DNA of 12,126 bases, from NCBI GenBank assembly GCA_000494145.1, contig AWOE01000021.1, forward strand, positions 14,322 through 26,447. Direction: 5' to 3'. The translations under genes and the position numbers were made by a program. The stretch is from Candidatus Calditenuaceae archaeon JGI OTU-1. GTDB lineage: Archaea > Thermoproteota > Nitrososphaeria_A > Caldarchaeales > Calditenuaceae. The notes below the pieces were generated by a model. That model was not told the origin of the DNA. It searched no databases and saw nothing but the letters and a program-made list of their open reading frames with translations. Position 1 is the stretch's first letter. Every line of letters begins with the position of its first letter. Positions 1 through 6,111 of the stretch are shown in pieces.

Positions 1-293
1 AGGAGGTAGAATTCCCTGATCACGCCCTCCCTGCGCGGCTCGTAGAAGAGCCTGTCGACGACGTCGGCCTTCAGGAACCCCACGACCCTCCCACCTTCTT
101 CGCAGACGAGGACCAAAGAGTTCGGGTCCTTCAGGGCCTCGGAGGCGTACTTCCGGGCAACGTCCTCGATCTCGCCGGTCACGGTCAGCATCGGATCGAA
201 CTCCTCGTTCAGCCTCTTGTTCCTCACCAGCAGGTTCACTATAGCCTCGAGGTCCCGATCGCTAGCCCTCCTGATGACCGGGTCGAGACTCAT
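1..293 (-). CDS. GNAT-family N-acetyltransferase, N-terminal part (cut by window edge)
   Basis: Read from the ATG at 293 towards the left edge, this gives 97 codons without a stop. The protein begins MSLDPVIRRASDRDLEAIV and continues with NSLVLVCEEGGRVVGFLKAD. These match the opening of GNAT acetyltransferases: the first strand and helix 'IRxAxxxDLxxI', then the strand pair ending in 'GxxVGF'. The acetyl-CoA binding loop (motif A) would follow at 'REFYLL' and lies outside the window, so substrate and activity cannot be judged. The family moves an acetyl group from acetyl-CoA to an amine, either a small molecule or a protein N-terminus. A TATA-like box 26 bases upstream supports this ATG as a leaderless start. 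The gene is read in the same direction as the viral head operon behind it but has its own promoter, so I take it as a cellular neighbour. Family confident, function unknown. Confidence 0.72.
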   Translation of the reverse strand, partial: MSLDPVIRRASDRDLEAIVNLLVRNKRLNEEFDPMLTVTGEIEDVARKYASEALKDPNSLVLVCEEGGRVVGFLKADVVDRLFYEPRREGVIREFYL

Positions 294-315
294 CCCGTTG
301 ACACGCTTCCAGCGG

Positions 316-322
316 TTAAAAA
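316..322 (-). promoter_or_regulatory. TATA box of the GNAT gene
   Basis: On the minus strand the bases read cctttttaaccg, an A/T island in GC-rich surroundings. Its centre lies about 26 bases upstream of the ATG at 293. That is the spacing expected for an archaeal leaderless transcript starting at or next to the start codon. No GGAGG-type ribosome site precedes the gene. Confidence 0.55.
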
Positions 323-447
323 GGAACGCGGCGGGTCGGCCTGGGGAGAGGCGGCGTGTGCGGAGGGCCCCCTTTCACGGTTCCGGTCTGCGGCCTCGGA
401 GGACGACTTTCGGAGGCTAAAGGGTCTGGAGGGGTGAGGGGGTTCGC

Positions 448-453
448 AAAAAA
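448..453 (-). terminator. T-tract terminator after the head operon
   Basis: Six consecutive T on the minus strand lie 11 bases after the TAA of the small RHH-like gene. Archaeal intrinsic termination works on T-rich runs and does not need a hairpin, and none is obvious here. The run sits in the ~170-bp gap before the GNAT gene, where I see no other feature apart from the GNAT TATA box. Confidence 0.45.
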
Positions 454-464
454 TGGTGAAACGG

Positions 465-644
465 TTAGACGGGCGGCCTGAGGATCTTCTCCAGAAGGGC
501 CCTGTCCTCCAGCACCGCCTTGAGCAGCCTGTCGGCGAGGTCCCTCATCGTCAGGTTCCTCTCGAGCGCCTCCCTCTTCAGCATGGAGTGGGTCGATCTC
601 CGGACGTAGACGATCTCCCAGAACTCCTCGTGCAGGTGCGTCAT
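465..644 (-). CDS. Small ribbon-helix-helix-like protein, last gene of head operon (59 aa)
   Basis: The ATG at 644 overlaps the TGA of the major capsid gene (shared ATGA, 641-644), so the two are probably translationally coupled. The protein starts MTHLHEEFWEIVYVRRSTHS. Its core, 'VYVRRSTHSMLKREALERN' followed by 'LTMRDLADRLLKAVLED', has the order of an RHH (Arc/CopG) fold: a short strand, a helix, a turn opening with T, and a second helix with small and hydrophobic residues at the dimer positions. The C-terminus (RALLEKILRPPV) adds a short helix. RHH proteins bind DNA as dimers, so a role as regulator of the structural operon is possible. A structural role beside the capsid is the alternative. 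No stronger family match is recognised. The tight coupling and the T-tract just after the stop argue that it is a real gene. Confidence 0.6.
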   Translation of the reverse strand: MTHLHEEFWEIVYVRRSTHSMLKREALERNLTMRDLADRLLKAVLEDRALLEKILRPPV

Positions 645-1630
645 GTGCTCCTCAGCCTCGCCACGGCCTTGGGCTCTGAGACCTTCGCCGCGATGTGGAT
701 GTAGGCGTCGATGCCGGAGAGCGTGGTGCTCGGCTCCACCACCTCGACGATCAGGTTCTGGTAGATCGCCCCGACCAGCGACCTCTCCGGGTTGATCAGC
801 AGCACCTCGCCCCTCGGGACTACGGAGGTCGTGTGGAAGTCGATGCCGATCGTGGTGCGCGACTGGAGGCCCGTCGTCTTGTCGAGCGTCTCACCGAAGA
901 CCAGGCTGTTCACGAACTTGTCGTCCTTCAGGAGCTGGTTGTACGTCGCAGGATGGAGGAAGGCCCTGTACGCTCCGGAGGAGGGCGTGAGGTCCTCTCC
1001 GTCGATGGCGCTCCTCAGGTCTATCAGGTGGTCCGTCTTCAGCGGAGGCGTGTAGGTCAGCTCGGCCGCGATCTCGGAGCTGCTTAGGGAGCTGTAGAGC
1101 TGGTAGACGTACTCGGTCGCCTTGACCATTATCGCCTCGCCCACGCTCTTCGTGTAGGCCTCGACGACCTGCCAGTTGGAGGCGTTGAGGAAGCTCACGT
1201 CCCAGAGGACCCTGGCCCTGATCCTCCTTCCGTCGGCGTCTAGGTCGTTGTCTATCTCCACGTACCTCGGTGGGGTGGAGACGTCGGGCGTCGTCCCTCC
1301 CTTCGCGTCGAAGAGGGCTTTGACCTTCGGGACCACAGGGACCTTGACCTTCGCCTCCCTCGTCTCGAACCACGTCCCCATCGCCCTCCAGACCTGCTTC
1401 GGGTAGGCGGCGTCGAAGACGGTCCTGATCACCTCGGCCAGAGCGCCGGCGTCGCTCCCCGTCAGCGTGTACTTCGCCCAGAGCTGGAGCAGCTTGCTCC
1501 CGAACGCCCTCTTCGGTATGTGGCTGAGGACCTGCGAGTCGACGTCCATCATCGAGTAGCACCTCCTGCTGAGCAGCGTCGGGTAGACCTTCGCGAGCTC
1601 CTCCAGCCTCTGCCTGAGCTCCTCCATCAT
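641..1630 (-). CDS. Major capsid protein, HK97 fold
   Basis: A 329-residue protein that would form the icosahedral shell. The pattern is that of HK97-type capsid proteins of tailed viruses: a helical N-terminal arm (1-55), an extended strand-rich E-loop-like region (about 85-145), a long spine helix (about 150-182, from 'NWQVVEAYTKSVGEAIM'), and then a P/A-domain half. That half contains 'FLHPATYNQLLKDDKF' (224-239), 'VVPRGEVLLINPERSLVGA' (270-288), and a final strand with 'YIHIAAKVSEPKAVARL'. 'HPxxYxxLLxD' and 'G-x-xxLxNP' are common marks of the family. The start ATG at 1630 overlaps the stop of the preceding decoration gene by 4 bases (ATGA). An encapsulin is unlikely because portal, protease and tail genes accompany it. 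There is no obvious N-terminal delta-type scaffold domain, so scaffolding may come from the protease protein. Confidence 0.87.
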   Translation of the reverse strand: MMEELRQRLEELAKVYPTLLSRRCYSMMDVDSQVLSHIPKRAFGSKLLQLWAKYTLTGSDAGALAEVIRTVFDAAYPKQVWRAMGTWFETREAKVKVPVVPKVKALFDAKGGTTPDVSTPPRYVEIDNDLDADGRRIRARVLWDVSFLNASNWQVVEAYTKSVGEAIMVKATEYVYQLYSSLSSSEIAAELTYTPPLKTDHLIDLRSAIDGEDLTPSSGAYRAFLHPATYNQLLKDDKFVNSLVFGETLDKTTGLQSRTTIGIDFHTTSVVPRGEVLLINPERSLVGAIYQNLIVEVVEPSTTLSGIDAYIHIAAKVSEPKAVARLRST

Positions 1631-2088
1631 CTCAGCACCACCCTTATCTCGTATCCCGGACCTGGAGCCTCGTCGAGAGCCACGCCGGATACCGACCTGC
1701 TGGCCCTCTCGATGGCGTCGGCCTCAGAAGCGCTGTAAGTCGTCGGGTGCGCCGGTTCCTGGACCTGGACGAACCCTCCCGTCGTGCCGGCCACCATCGA
1801 TCCCCTGGCAACAGGTCCCGCCGTCCTCACCCTCACGACGTTCCCCGCGAAGATCACGGCCCTCACGCCCCTCGCTCCCGGCTGGAGGACCTGGCCCTCC
1901 GCGAAGACGGCCACCGCGTATCCGCTCGTGCCGTTGAAGGGCTTCAGCTCTCCGTCCGCATCTCCGACCGTCAGGGGCTCTCCACCGGTCAGCGGCGTCG
2001 GGAGGTCGTTGTGGACGCTGACGCTGGCCACCTCTCCCGCCCTCCAGAGCAGCGTTCCGGCCCTACCCAGACCTTCAGGTGCAGGCAC
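1627..2088 (-). CDS. Head decoration (capsid cement) protein
   Basis: A 153-residue protein placed between the protease and the major capsid gene, the usual site of head-stabilising decoration genes such as lambda gpD. It is rich in Gly, Val and Ala and consists mostly of predicted short strands. The end, 'SVSGVALDEAPGPGYEIRVV', resembles the closing hairpin of DUF2190/cement-type proteins ('vxGVALxxAxxGxxVxVxl'), and 'GTSGYAVAVFAEGQVLQPG' resembles their middle part. Such proteins bind outside the expanded shell as trimers and lock the capsid against internal pressure. The GTG start at 2088 lies inside the end of the protease gene (14-base overlap), and the stop overlaps the capsid start. 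The assignment rests on position plus a weak sequence pattern. Confidence 0.6.
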   Translation of the reverse strand: MPAPEGLGRAGTLLWRAGEVASVSVHNDLPTPLTGGEPLTVGDADGELKPFNGTSGYAVAVFAEGQVLQPGARGVRAVIFAGNVVRVRTAGPVARGSMVAGTTGGFVQVQEPAHPTTYSASEADAIERASRSVSGVALDEAPGPGYEIRVVLR

Positions 2089-3133
2089 ACGCGACCACCT
2101 CCTTGGCGCCCGGGGAGTTCAACCCCGAGCTCTGCGCGAGGCGGTTCCTGATGCGCGCGAGGAGCTCCGAGACGAGCTCACCGCTCACGACCCTCGGCCA
2201 CAGCCGGTCGAGGAGCGCCAGGACGTCGGCGTGGGAGCACAGCGACACCTCCCTCTCCAGCCTCCTCCTCAGGTCCCTGAGGAAGTAGCCCGGCACCCTC
2301 TCGGGCACCCTCACGTCGAGCAGCGCTATCAGCTCCGAGTGGTCGCACCTCTTGCCCTCCTCAGGCTCGGGGCCTATGATCGCCGTCGGTGGAGGGATCC
2401 TGTGGTCCAGCGTCAGGTCGATCGCCGACCGGGCTTTGATCCTCTGGAGGAGATCGGGCCTGTTGCCTCTCAGCGGTTCGACGAAGGTTCCCTCGAAGGC
2501 GGGCTCGAGCTCGAGGCAGAGGGTCGCTGCGGTGAAGTGGATCCCCTTCCGTTCGCAGACGGTGGATCCTGATCCGGAGGTGCACGACTCGCTCCTAGCC
2601 CACTCGACGACGCTGACGCCCCTGAAAGCTCCCTCCCCGATGAGCCCCATGACAGCGCGGTCTGTGATGCTCGCGATGGCCTCGACGGCCCCGTCGATTT
2701 CCTCCGCGTCGAGGACCACTCCGCACCAGCTGGTCACGTCGATCCCCCACTTGGTCGCATACGCCTCAGAGATCTCTTCGAACATCGTCGCTATCGGTAT
2801 CGGGAAGAGCAGGTGGTCGATGTCGATCGGCTTGTGGGCCAGCGTCCTCGCGGCCCTCTGCAGCTCCTCCCGCGTCACGACCACCACCGGATCGCCCCTG
2901 CTCCTTCCCTCCTTGATCGCGACCATCCTGACAAGCCCGCCGTATGGCCCTTGGAGCGGTTGGCCCCTGACCAGGTCGAGCCCACGACTTCCGGCGCGCA
3001 GCGTCCCGACGCCCCTCGAGAGGACCAGCCCAGCCAGCTCCCTGGCGGCCTCCCTCGCCTCCCTGCTGCTGTAACCGTGGGAGATTATGGCCCTCTCGAG
3101 AACGGCCCTCTTAGCCGAGACCTCGCAGGTCAC
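2075..3133 (-). CDS. Capsid maturation (prohead) protease, probably with scaffold C-terminus
   Basis: A 352-residue protein between portal and decoration/capsid genes, exactly where tailed viruses keep the maturation protease. Candidate catalytic residues are His107 in 'KPIDIDHLLF' (or His100) and Ser174 in 'FRGVSVVEWAR'. A 'GxSxx' serine strand about 65 residues after an 'xDxDH' histidine is the S78/U9-type prohead protease layout. The rest of the strand-rich core is residues 60-215. The C-terminal part (about 265-335) is helical and charged and may serve as scaffold that is digested during maturation. Nine cysteines, three of them close together (184, 193, 206), are unusual for this family and might bind metal or form disulfides. 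Translation starts at the GTG at 3133, 4 bases after the portal stop, with a GGAGG site in the end of the portal gene. Function inferred from motif spacing and gene order. Confidence 0.6.
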   Translation of the reverse strand: MTCEVSAKRAVLERAIISHGYSSREAREAARELAGLVLSRGVGTLRAGSRGLDLVRGQPLQGPYGGLVRMVAIKEGRSRGDPVVVVTREELQRAARTLAHKPIDIDHLLFPIPIATMFEEISEAYATKWGIDVTSWCGVVLDAEEIDGAVEAIASITDRAVMGLIGEGAFRGVSVVEWARSESCTSGSGSTVCERKGIHFTAATLCLELEPAFEGTFVEPLRGNRPDLLQRIKARSAIDLTLDHRIPPPTAIIGPEPEEGKRCDHSELIALLDVRVPERVPGYFLRDLRRRLEREVSLCSHADVLALLDRLWPRVVSGELVSELLARIRNRLAQSSGLNSPGAKEVVACACT

Positions 3134-3137
3134 CCTC

Positions 3138-4379
3138 TCACCTCCAGACCTCCCTCACGACGGAGCCGTAGCAGCAGTACGTCCTCCTGCCGCCGTCCTG
3201 CTCTCCGCCGAGCTTCCACCCGGCCATCCTGAGCATCTCCCTCGCCTCCTCGATCGTTATGATCGGCGGGTTCCTCTCGTCTCCCCTCGCGGCCTCGATC
3301 ACGTCCCTCACCTCCCACGACGGCGCCTGCGGTTCGCCGAAGAGGAGCCTGATCCCCGAGGGGCCAGGATCTATGCCGTGTTGCCTCAGGACCTTCTCCA
3401 GCATCTCGCTGTACTGGGCGCTGAGGTAGTCCCTCAGCAGGGCTATCTCCGGCTCGAGGGCCTCGACGGCCGCCATGGCGCTGGCGTACGTGAACCCGGT
3501 GTACGTGATCAGCCGTATCAGCGGGTTCCTCAGCCCCGTGACGACGTGCCTGTCCAGGTGGTCGATCAGCTCGTAGAACCTCGTCCTCGAGTCCATCTTC
3601 ACCTCGAGCTGCTGGACGTCGAAGTCAACCACCAGGTCCTGTCCTGCGACGGCCTGCTCGTACGCCTCCCTGAAGGCCTCCCTCGCCGCCTTGGGAACCC
3701 TGAAGATGCTCCTCGGCGGGTACTTCTCCACCAGGATCCTCATCGAGTTGTCGATCCGCTCCTTGATCTCCAAGAACGGAGGCCTCCTCACCGTCTTCCC
3801 CTTGACCTGGTAACCCATTCCGGGGCGTGCGAGGTGGTTCACGAGGCCCTCGCCGAAGGCCCCCTCGTCGACCGGATTGTACCTCAGGTGCCAGACCTCC
3901 TCGGCGCTGAGCTCGGCGACCCTTCCGTGCCAGTGCTGGACGTACTTGATCGGCCTGCCGTCCGGACCCCTGACGATCCTCCTGATGCTCGAGAGCGGGA
4001 TGTAGTGGAGGGCCTCTATCCTCCCTGCGGGAACGGTGTTGACGAAGGCGTTACCGCTCAGCACCAGGTCCCTCGCGAGCTTGAGGTGAAGCTCGATGAA
4101 CCGGTTCCTCCTCAGGAAGGCGTCCACGAGCCTCAGAACCTCCGGTTCCTCCCCCACGAGGTAGTACTTCGTCCCGATCCTGGAGACTATCGAGTCGACC
4201 GCGAACTTCACGTAGTTGTCGCGCCTGTACCACTCCACCAGCTCCGCAAGGTCCGGGTCAGGCCTCTCCTCGACCCTGTACTCGAGGGCACCGAGCACCC
4301 CTGCGCCGTATGCCGTTTCTTCCCTCCTCAGCTGCCTCCTCAACGCGTTGAGCAATTTTCCCACGGCCCCGAGCATCAC
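3138..4379 (-). CDS. Portal protein
   Basis: A 413-residue protein of the HK97/SPP1-type portal family, which forms the dodecameric DNA channel at one capsid vertex and joins head to tail. Marks of the family are an N-terminal helical region with 'YRRDNYVKFAVDSIVSRIG', then 'LKLARDLVLSGNAFVNTVP' and 'IEALHYIPLSSIRRI', then 'VWHLRYNPVDEGAFGEGLV'. A long helical stem and crown follow, including 'MDSRTRFYELIDHLDRHVV' and 'LRNPLIRLITYTG'. This is the classic succession of wing, clip and stem. It is first in the leftward operon. The start is GTG 4379 or the adjoining ATG 4376, with a TATA-like AATATC 25-28 bases upstream, so it is probably leaderless. The C-terminus has 'YCCYG', an odd cysteine pair. 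It is on the short side for portals but complete. Confidence 0.83.
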   Translation of the reverse strand: MMLGAVGKLLNALRRQLRREETAYGAGVLGALEYRVEERPDPDLAELVEWYRRDNYVKFAVDSIVSRIGTKYYLVGEEPEVLRLVDAFLRRNRFIELHLKLARDLVLSGNAFVNTVPAGRIEALHYIPLSSIRRIVRGPDGRPIKYVQHWHGRVAELSAEEVWHLRYNPVDEGAFGEGLVNHLARPGMGYQVKGKTVRRPPFLEIKERIDNSMRILVEKYPPRSIFRVPKAAREAFREAYEQAVAGQDLVVDFDVQQLEVKMDSRTRFYELIDHLDRHVVTGLRNPLIRLITYTGFTYASAMAAVEALEPEIALLRDYLSAQYSEMLEKVLRQHGIDPGPSGIRLLFGEPQAPSWEVRDVIEAARGDERNPPIITIEEAREMLRMAGWKLGGEQDGGRRTYCCYGSVVREVWR

Positions 4380-4399
4380 GCACGAGTTGACCTGCCTCG

Positions 4400-4408
4400 G
4401 GATATTGG
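4400..4408 (-). promoter_or_regulatory. Promoter (TATA-like) of the head operon
   Basis: The minus strand reads ccaatatcc, centred about 25 bases before GTG 4379 and 28 before ATG 4376. It is followed by GCAGGTCAAC. The plus-strand promoter at 4517-4522 has the same AATATCC followed by GCAGATCAAC, so the two divergent promoters share a downstream element that may be a common operator. Confidence 0.5.
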
Positions 4409-4412
4409 CGTT

Positions 4413-4455
4413 GTTCCAAACCTGTTAGATTTGTCAACCAAGCGGTTTCTGGAAC
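4413..4455. repeat. Imperfect inverted repeat between the two operons
   Basis: GTTCCAAACC (4413-4422) is mirrored by GGTTTCTGGAAC (4444-4455), whose complement reads GTTCCAGAAACC. The arms are identical apart from two extra bases, with 21 bases between them. They lie midway between the divergent promoters, where an operator for an RHH or other dimeric repressor would be expected. A hairpin in an RNA is less likely, because neither inferred transcript should start upstream of it. Confidence 0.4.
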
Positions 4456-4515
4456 TTTACAGTGCGGTTGCATGCGTATTATCGCCTGGTTCTCTTCAGC
4501 ATAATAACCTCTATC

Positions 4516-4523
4516 GTAATATC
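4516..4523 (+). promoter_or_regulatory. Promoter (TATA-like) of the RHH regulator
   Basis: The bases gtaatatcc are centred about 25-26 bases before the ATG at 4545, the spacing for a leaderless archaeal transcript. No ribosome binding site precedes the gene. The GCAGATCAAC that follows, at 4527-4536, repeats the element downstream of the opposing promoter. Confidence 0.5.
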
Positions 4524-4544
4524 CTTGCAGATCAACCTACCGGC

Positions 4545-4736
4545 ATGCCGGGCTATCACATCACGATCTACATCGACTCCGAGCTGCTCCGCGAAATCGA
4601 GGAGGAGAGGGGAGACGTTCCAAGGAGCAGGTTCATCGTCAAGCTGATCAGGCTGGGTCTCCAGGCGATGAGGGAGGAGGAGCGTGTCAGGACATCGGGT
4701 TACAGGTACGGCAGGCGCACAGATCGTCTGCTGTAA
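4545..4736 (+). CDS. Ribbon-helix-helix (CopG/Arc-type) transcriptional regulator, 63 aa
   Basis: The protein starts MPGYHITIYIDSELLREI. Residues 4-10 (YHITIYI) form the DNA-contacting strand. Residues 11-22 form helix A. A turn with 'VPRSRFIVKLIRLGL' forms helix B with the typical S/R cap and hydrophobic dimer face. A basic tail follows (RTSGYRYGRRTDR). This is a textbook RHH domain. Such proteins usually repress their own promoter by binding repeated operators as dimers of dimers. It is the first gene read rightward from the shared regulatory region, 48 bases before the tail tube gene, so it probably controls the divergent head and tail operons. The ATG at 4545 is chosen because the TATA box is 25-26 bases upstream and the RHH strand begins just after it. 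The same frame is open far upstream, but that stretch lies antisense to the portal gene and is not coding. Confidence 0.85.
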   Translation: MPGYHITIYIDSELLREIEEERGDVPRSRFIVKLIRLGLQAMREEERVRTSGYRYGRRTDRLL

Positions 4737-4753
4737 CAACCTTAACAGAAGAA

Positions 4754-4761
4754 CGAAATTC
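4754..4761 (+). promoter_or_regulatory. Possible promoter of the tail operon
   Basis: The bases cgaaattc, in the 48-bp gap after the RHH stop, are centred about 27 bases before the ATG at 4785, which has no GGAGG ribosome site. This suggests a second, leaderless start for the tail genes besides read-through from the RHH promoter. The A/T run is short and the call is weak. Confidence 0.35.
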
Positions 4762-4784
4762 CTGCCTCACCACCTGACTGGGCG

Positions 4785-5696
4785 ATGAGGTACCTGGGGT
4801 TCGGGAGGGAGAGCGGCCAGGGAGTTCAGGCGGAGCCGACGCTATTCGCTGACCCCACATCGGTTGAGATCCACGCCGTCGAGGACGAGCTGTTGCGGAC
4901 CTCCGTCTCGAGCAGGTACTCGCTCGGCAGGTTCCCGGGGCCGAGGAGGGTGGAGGGAGAGGTGGAGATGCTGATGGGTCCGGACGGTCCGACGGTCGCG
5001 TTGCTGGAGATGCTCCTCGGCGGGCGCGACGTCTACGAGTTCACGGGTTACAGGAAGTACGTCCTCGAGCCGGTCGAGGTGGGAGAGGATCCCGTGACCT
5101 ACACTCTGGAGCTGGCGACGGACGGGCAGGCGAGGGCCTTCGTGGGGATGGTCTGCGACTCGATCAGGATGGAGGTCAGGCCCGACGAGCCGGTCTCTCT
5201 GAGGGCCGCCCTCCTAGGCATCGAGGAGCGCGAGGGGACGGTCAGGACGCCGAGCTTCGCCAGGCAGCACCCGGTCTCGCCCCATTCGGCGACGTGCCTC
5301 CTCGGAGGTGTTCCGGTGGAGCTGGAGGAGCTGACGCTGAGCGTCGAGAACGGCCTCTCGAAGGACCACTACGTGATAGGCTCGAGGACGCTCGTTCGGC
5401 ACGAGTTGGGGAGGTTCAGCGTTACCGGAAGCTTCTCGGCCCGCTTCAGGGACAGGTCCCATCTCGAGCGGTTCCTCAGGTCGGAGGAGACGGCGATGGC
5501 GATCAGGTTCAGCGCCGGGACGATAGACGGCGTCAACGAGAGGTACGTCCTTCTTGAATTGCCTCGGATAGCCTACTCCTCGTGGAGGTGCGAGGTGAGG
5601 CCGGCGGAGAGGCTTGTGCAGGAGGTCGAGTTCACCGCCTTCCGCAGCGCTGACGGCAGGCCCCCCATCCGCTTCGAGGTCCAGACGGAGGAGTGA
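4785..5696 (+). CDS. Tail tube (major tail) protein with two tube domains
   Basis: A 303-residue protein that would polymerise into the hollow tail tube. The first domain (about 55-148) has 'VEGEVEMLMGPDG' and then 'AFVGMVCDSIRMEVRPDEPV', which is the 'F-x-G-x-xxxSLxLxxxxxxxV' pattern of tail tube proteins. The second domain (about 178-290) begins 'VELEELTLSVENGL', a typical 'TLSIDNxL' strand. It continues with 'LGRFSVTGSFSARFRDRSHL' and ends with strands around 'YVLLELPRIAYSSWR'. The two halves look like repeats of one beta-barrel unit. It is followed after 3 bases by the chaperone gene and then by the tape measure gene, the standard tail order. The ATG at 4785 has no ribosome site and fits a leaderless start. 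Confidence 0.75.
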   Translation: MRYLGFGRESGQGVQAEPTLFADPTSVEIHAVEDELLRTSVSSRYSLGRFPGPRRVEGEVEMLMGPDGPTVALLEMLLGGRDVYEFTGYRKYVLEPVEVGEDPVTYTLELATDGQARAFVGMVCDSIRMEVRPDEPVSLRAALLGIEEREGTVRTPSFARQHPVSPHSATCLLGGVPVELEELTLSVENGLSKDHYVIGSRTLVRHELGRFSVTGSFSARFRDRSHLERFLRSEETAMAIRFSAGTIDGVNERYVLLELPRIAYSSWRCEVRPAERLVQEVEFTAFRSADGRPPIRFEVQTEE

Positions 5697-5699
5697 GGC

Positions 5700-5987
5700 T
5701 TGCCCAGCGTGGTCAGGGTCAACGGCCGGGAGTACACCGTGAAGCTCAGGGCCAGGGCGTGGCCGTACCTCCAGGTCCTTGCGAGGGCCCTCACCGATGC
5801 GCCCCCGGCCGAGGACAGGCTCGAGCTGGCCGAGAGGAAGGTCCTGGAGCTCTGCGTCGAGCCCTACCCCGAGGGCGACGAGGACGTGGTCCTGGCTAAG
5901 GTGATGGCCCTCTACGCCGCGCTGATGAGAGAGGCCGCCTCGACCTTTCGGGAGGAGGGAGCTGCTGGTGCTGGGAAGGTTGGGTGA
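5700..5987 (+). CDS. Tail assembly chaperone, upstream frame (gpG-like), 95 aa
   Basis: A small helical protein between the tail tube and tape measure genes. This slot in siphoviruses is occupied by the tail assembly chaperone, which coats the tape measure protein before tube assembly. It opens with a strand pair (SVVRVNGREYTVKLRAR) followed by helices, the layout of many chaperones of this kind ('xxVxVxGxxYxlrxP'). It starts at TTG 5700, only 3 bases after the tail tube stop, with GGAGGAG about 9 bases upstream in the end of the tail tube gene. Its last 20 bases overlap a second open stretch in the +1 frame, the expected place for a gpG/gpT-style extension (see 5968-6111). Sequence similarity to a named family was not recognised, so the role comes from position, size and overlap. 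Confidence 0.6.
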   Translation: MPSVVRVNGREYTVKLRARAWPYLQVLARALTDAPPAEDRLELAERKVLELCVEPYPEGDEDVVLAKVMALYAALMREAASTFREEGAAGAGKVG

Positions 5988-6111
5988 GAGGTTCGGGAGG
6001 AGGCCCTCCGAGTTCCTGAGGGGCGACATGAGGGACCTGCTCGTGGACCTTCTCGCGGCGACCGAGCTCTCGAAGGAGGACGCCAGGAGGTGGAGGGCAT
6101 CATCGAGGTGA
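5968..6111 (+). CDS. Tail chaperone extension or second chaperone gene in +1 frame
   Basis: The stretch between the 95-residue chaperone and the gp10-like gene is open in the +1 frame from 5929 to the TGA at 6109. Read from GTG 5968 it gives 47 residues with 'RPSEFLRGDMRDLLVDLLA' and 'TELSKEDARRW', a helical charged peptide like the T-part of gpG-gpT pairs. Two readings are possible. A separate gene from GTG 5968 is served by the GGAGGAGGG about 10 bases upstream. Alternatively, a programmed +1 (or -2) shift inside the chaperone joins both parts; the bases ttt-cgg at 5946-5951 would allow Phe tRNA to move from TTT to TTC. Its TGA overlaps GTG 6108, a possible start of the next gene (GTGA), which supports real translation here. 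Whether fused or separate is undecided. Confidence 0.5.
   Translation: MLGRLGERFGRRPSEFLRGDMRDLLVDLLAATELSKEDARRWRASSR

Noticed and set aside
324..447. tRNA gene or attachment site between the island and GNAT
   Set aside because: No cloverleaf, no T-loop GGTTCRA box in a suitable place, and no repeat shared with the right edge of the island beyond a short T-tract.
641..1630. Capsid gene read as an encapsulin nanocompartment
   Set aside because: Portal, protease, decoration and tail genes are linked to it, and encapsulins need none of them.
3087..4544. Long plus-strand open frame running into the RHH gene
   Set aside because: It lies antisense to protease start and portal, is rich in P, R, H and L in the way of GC-rich shadow frames, and has no domain. 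Only its last 63 codons (from 4545) have a fold and a promoter.
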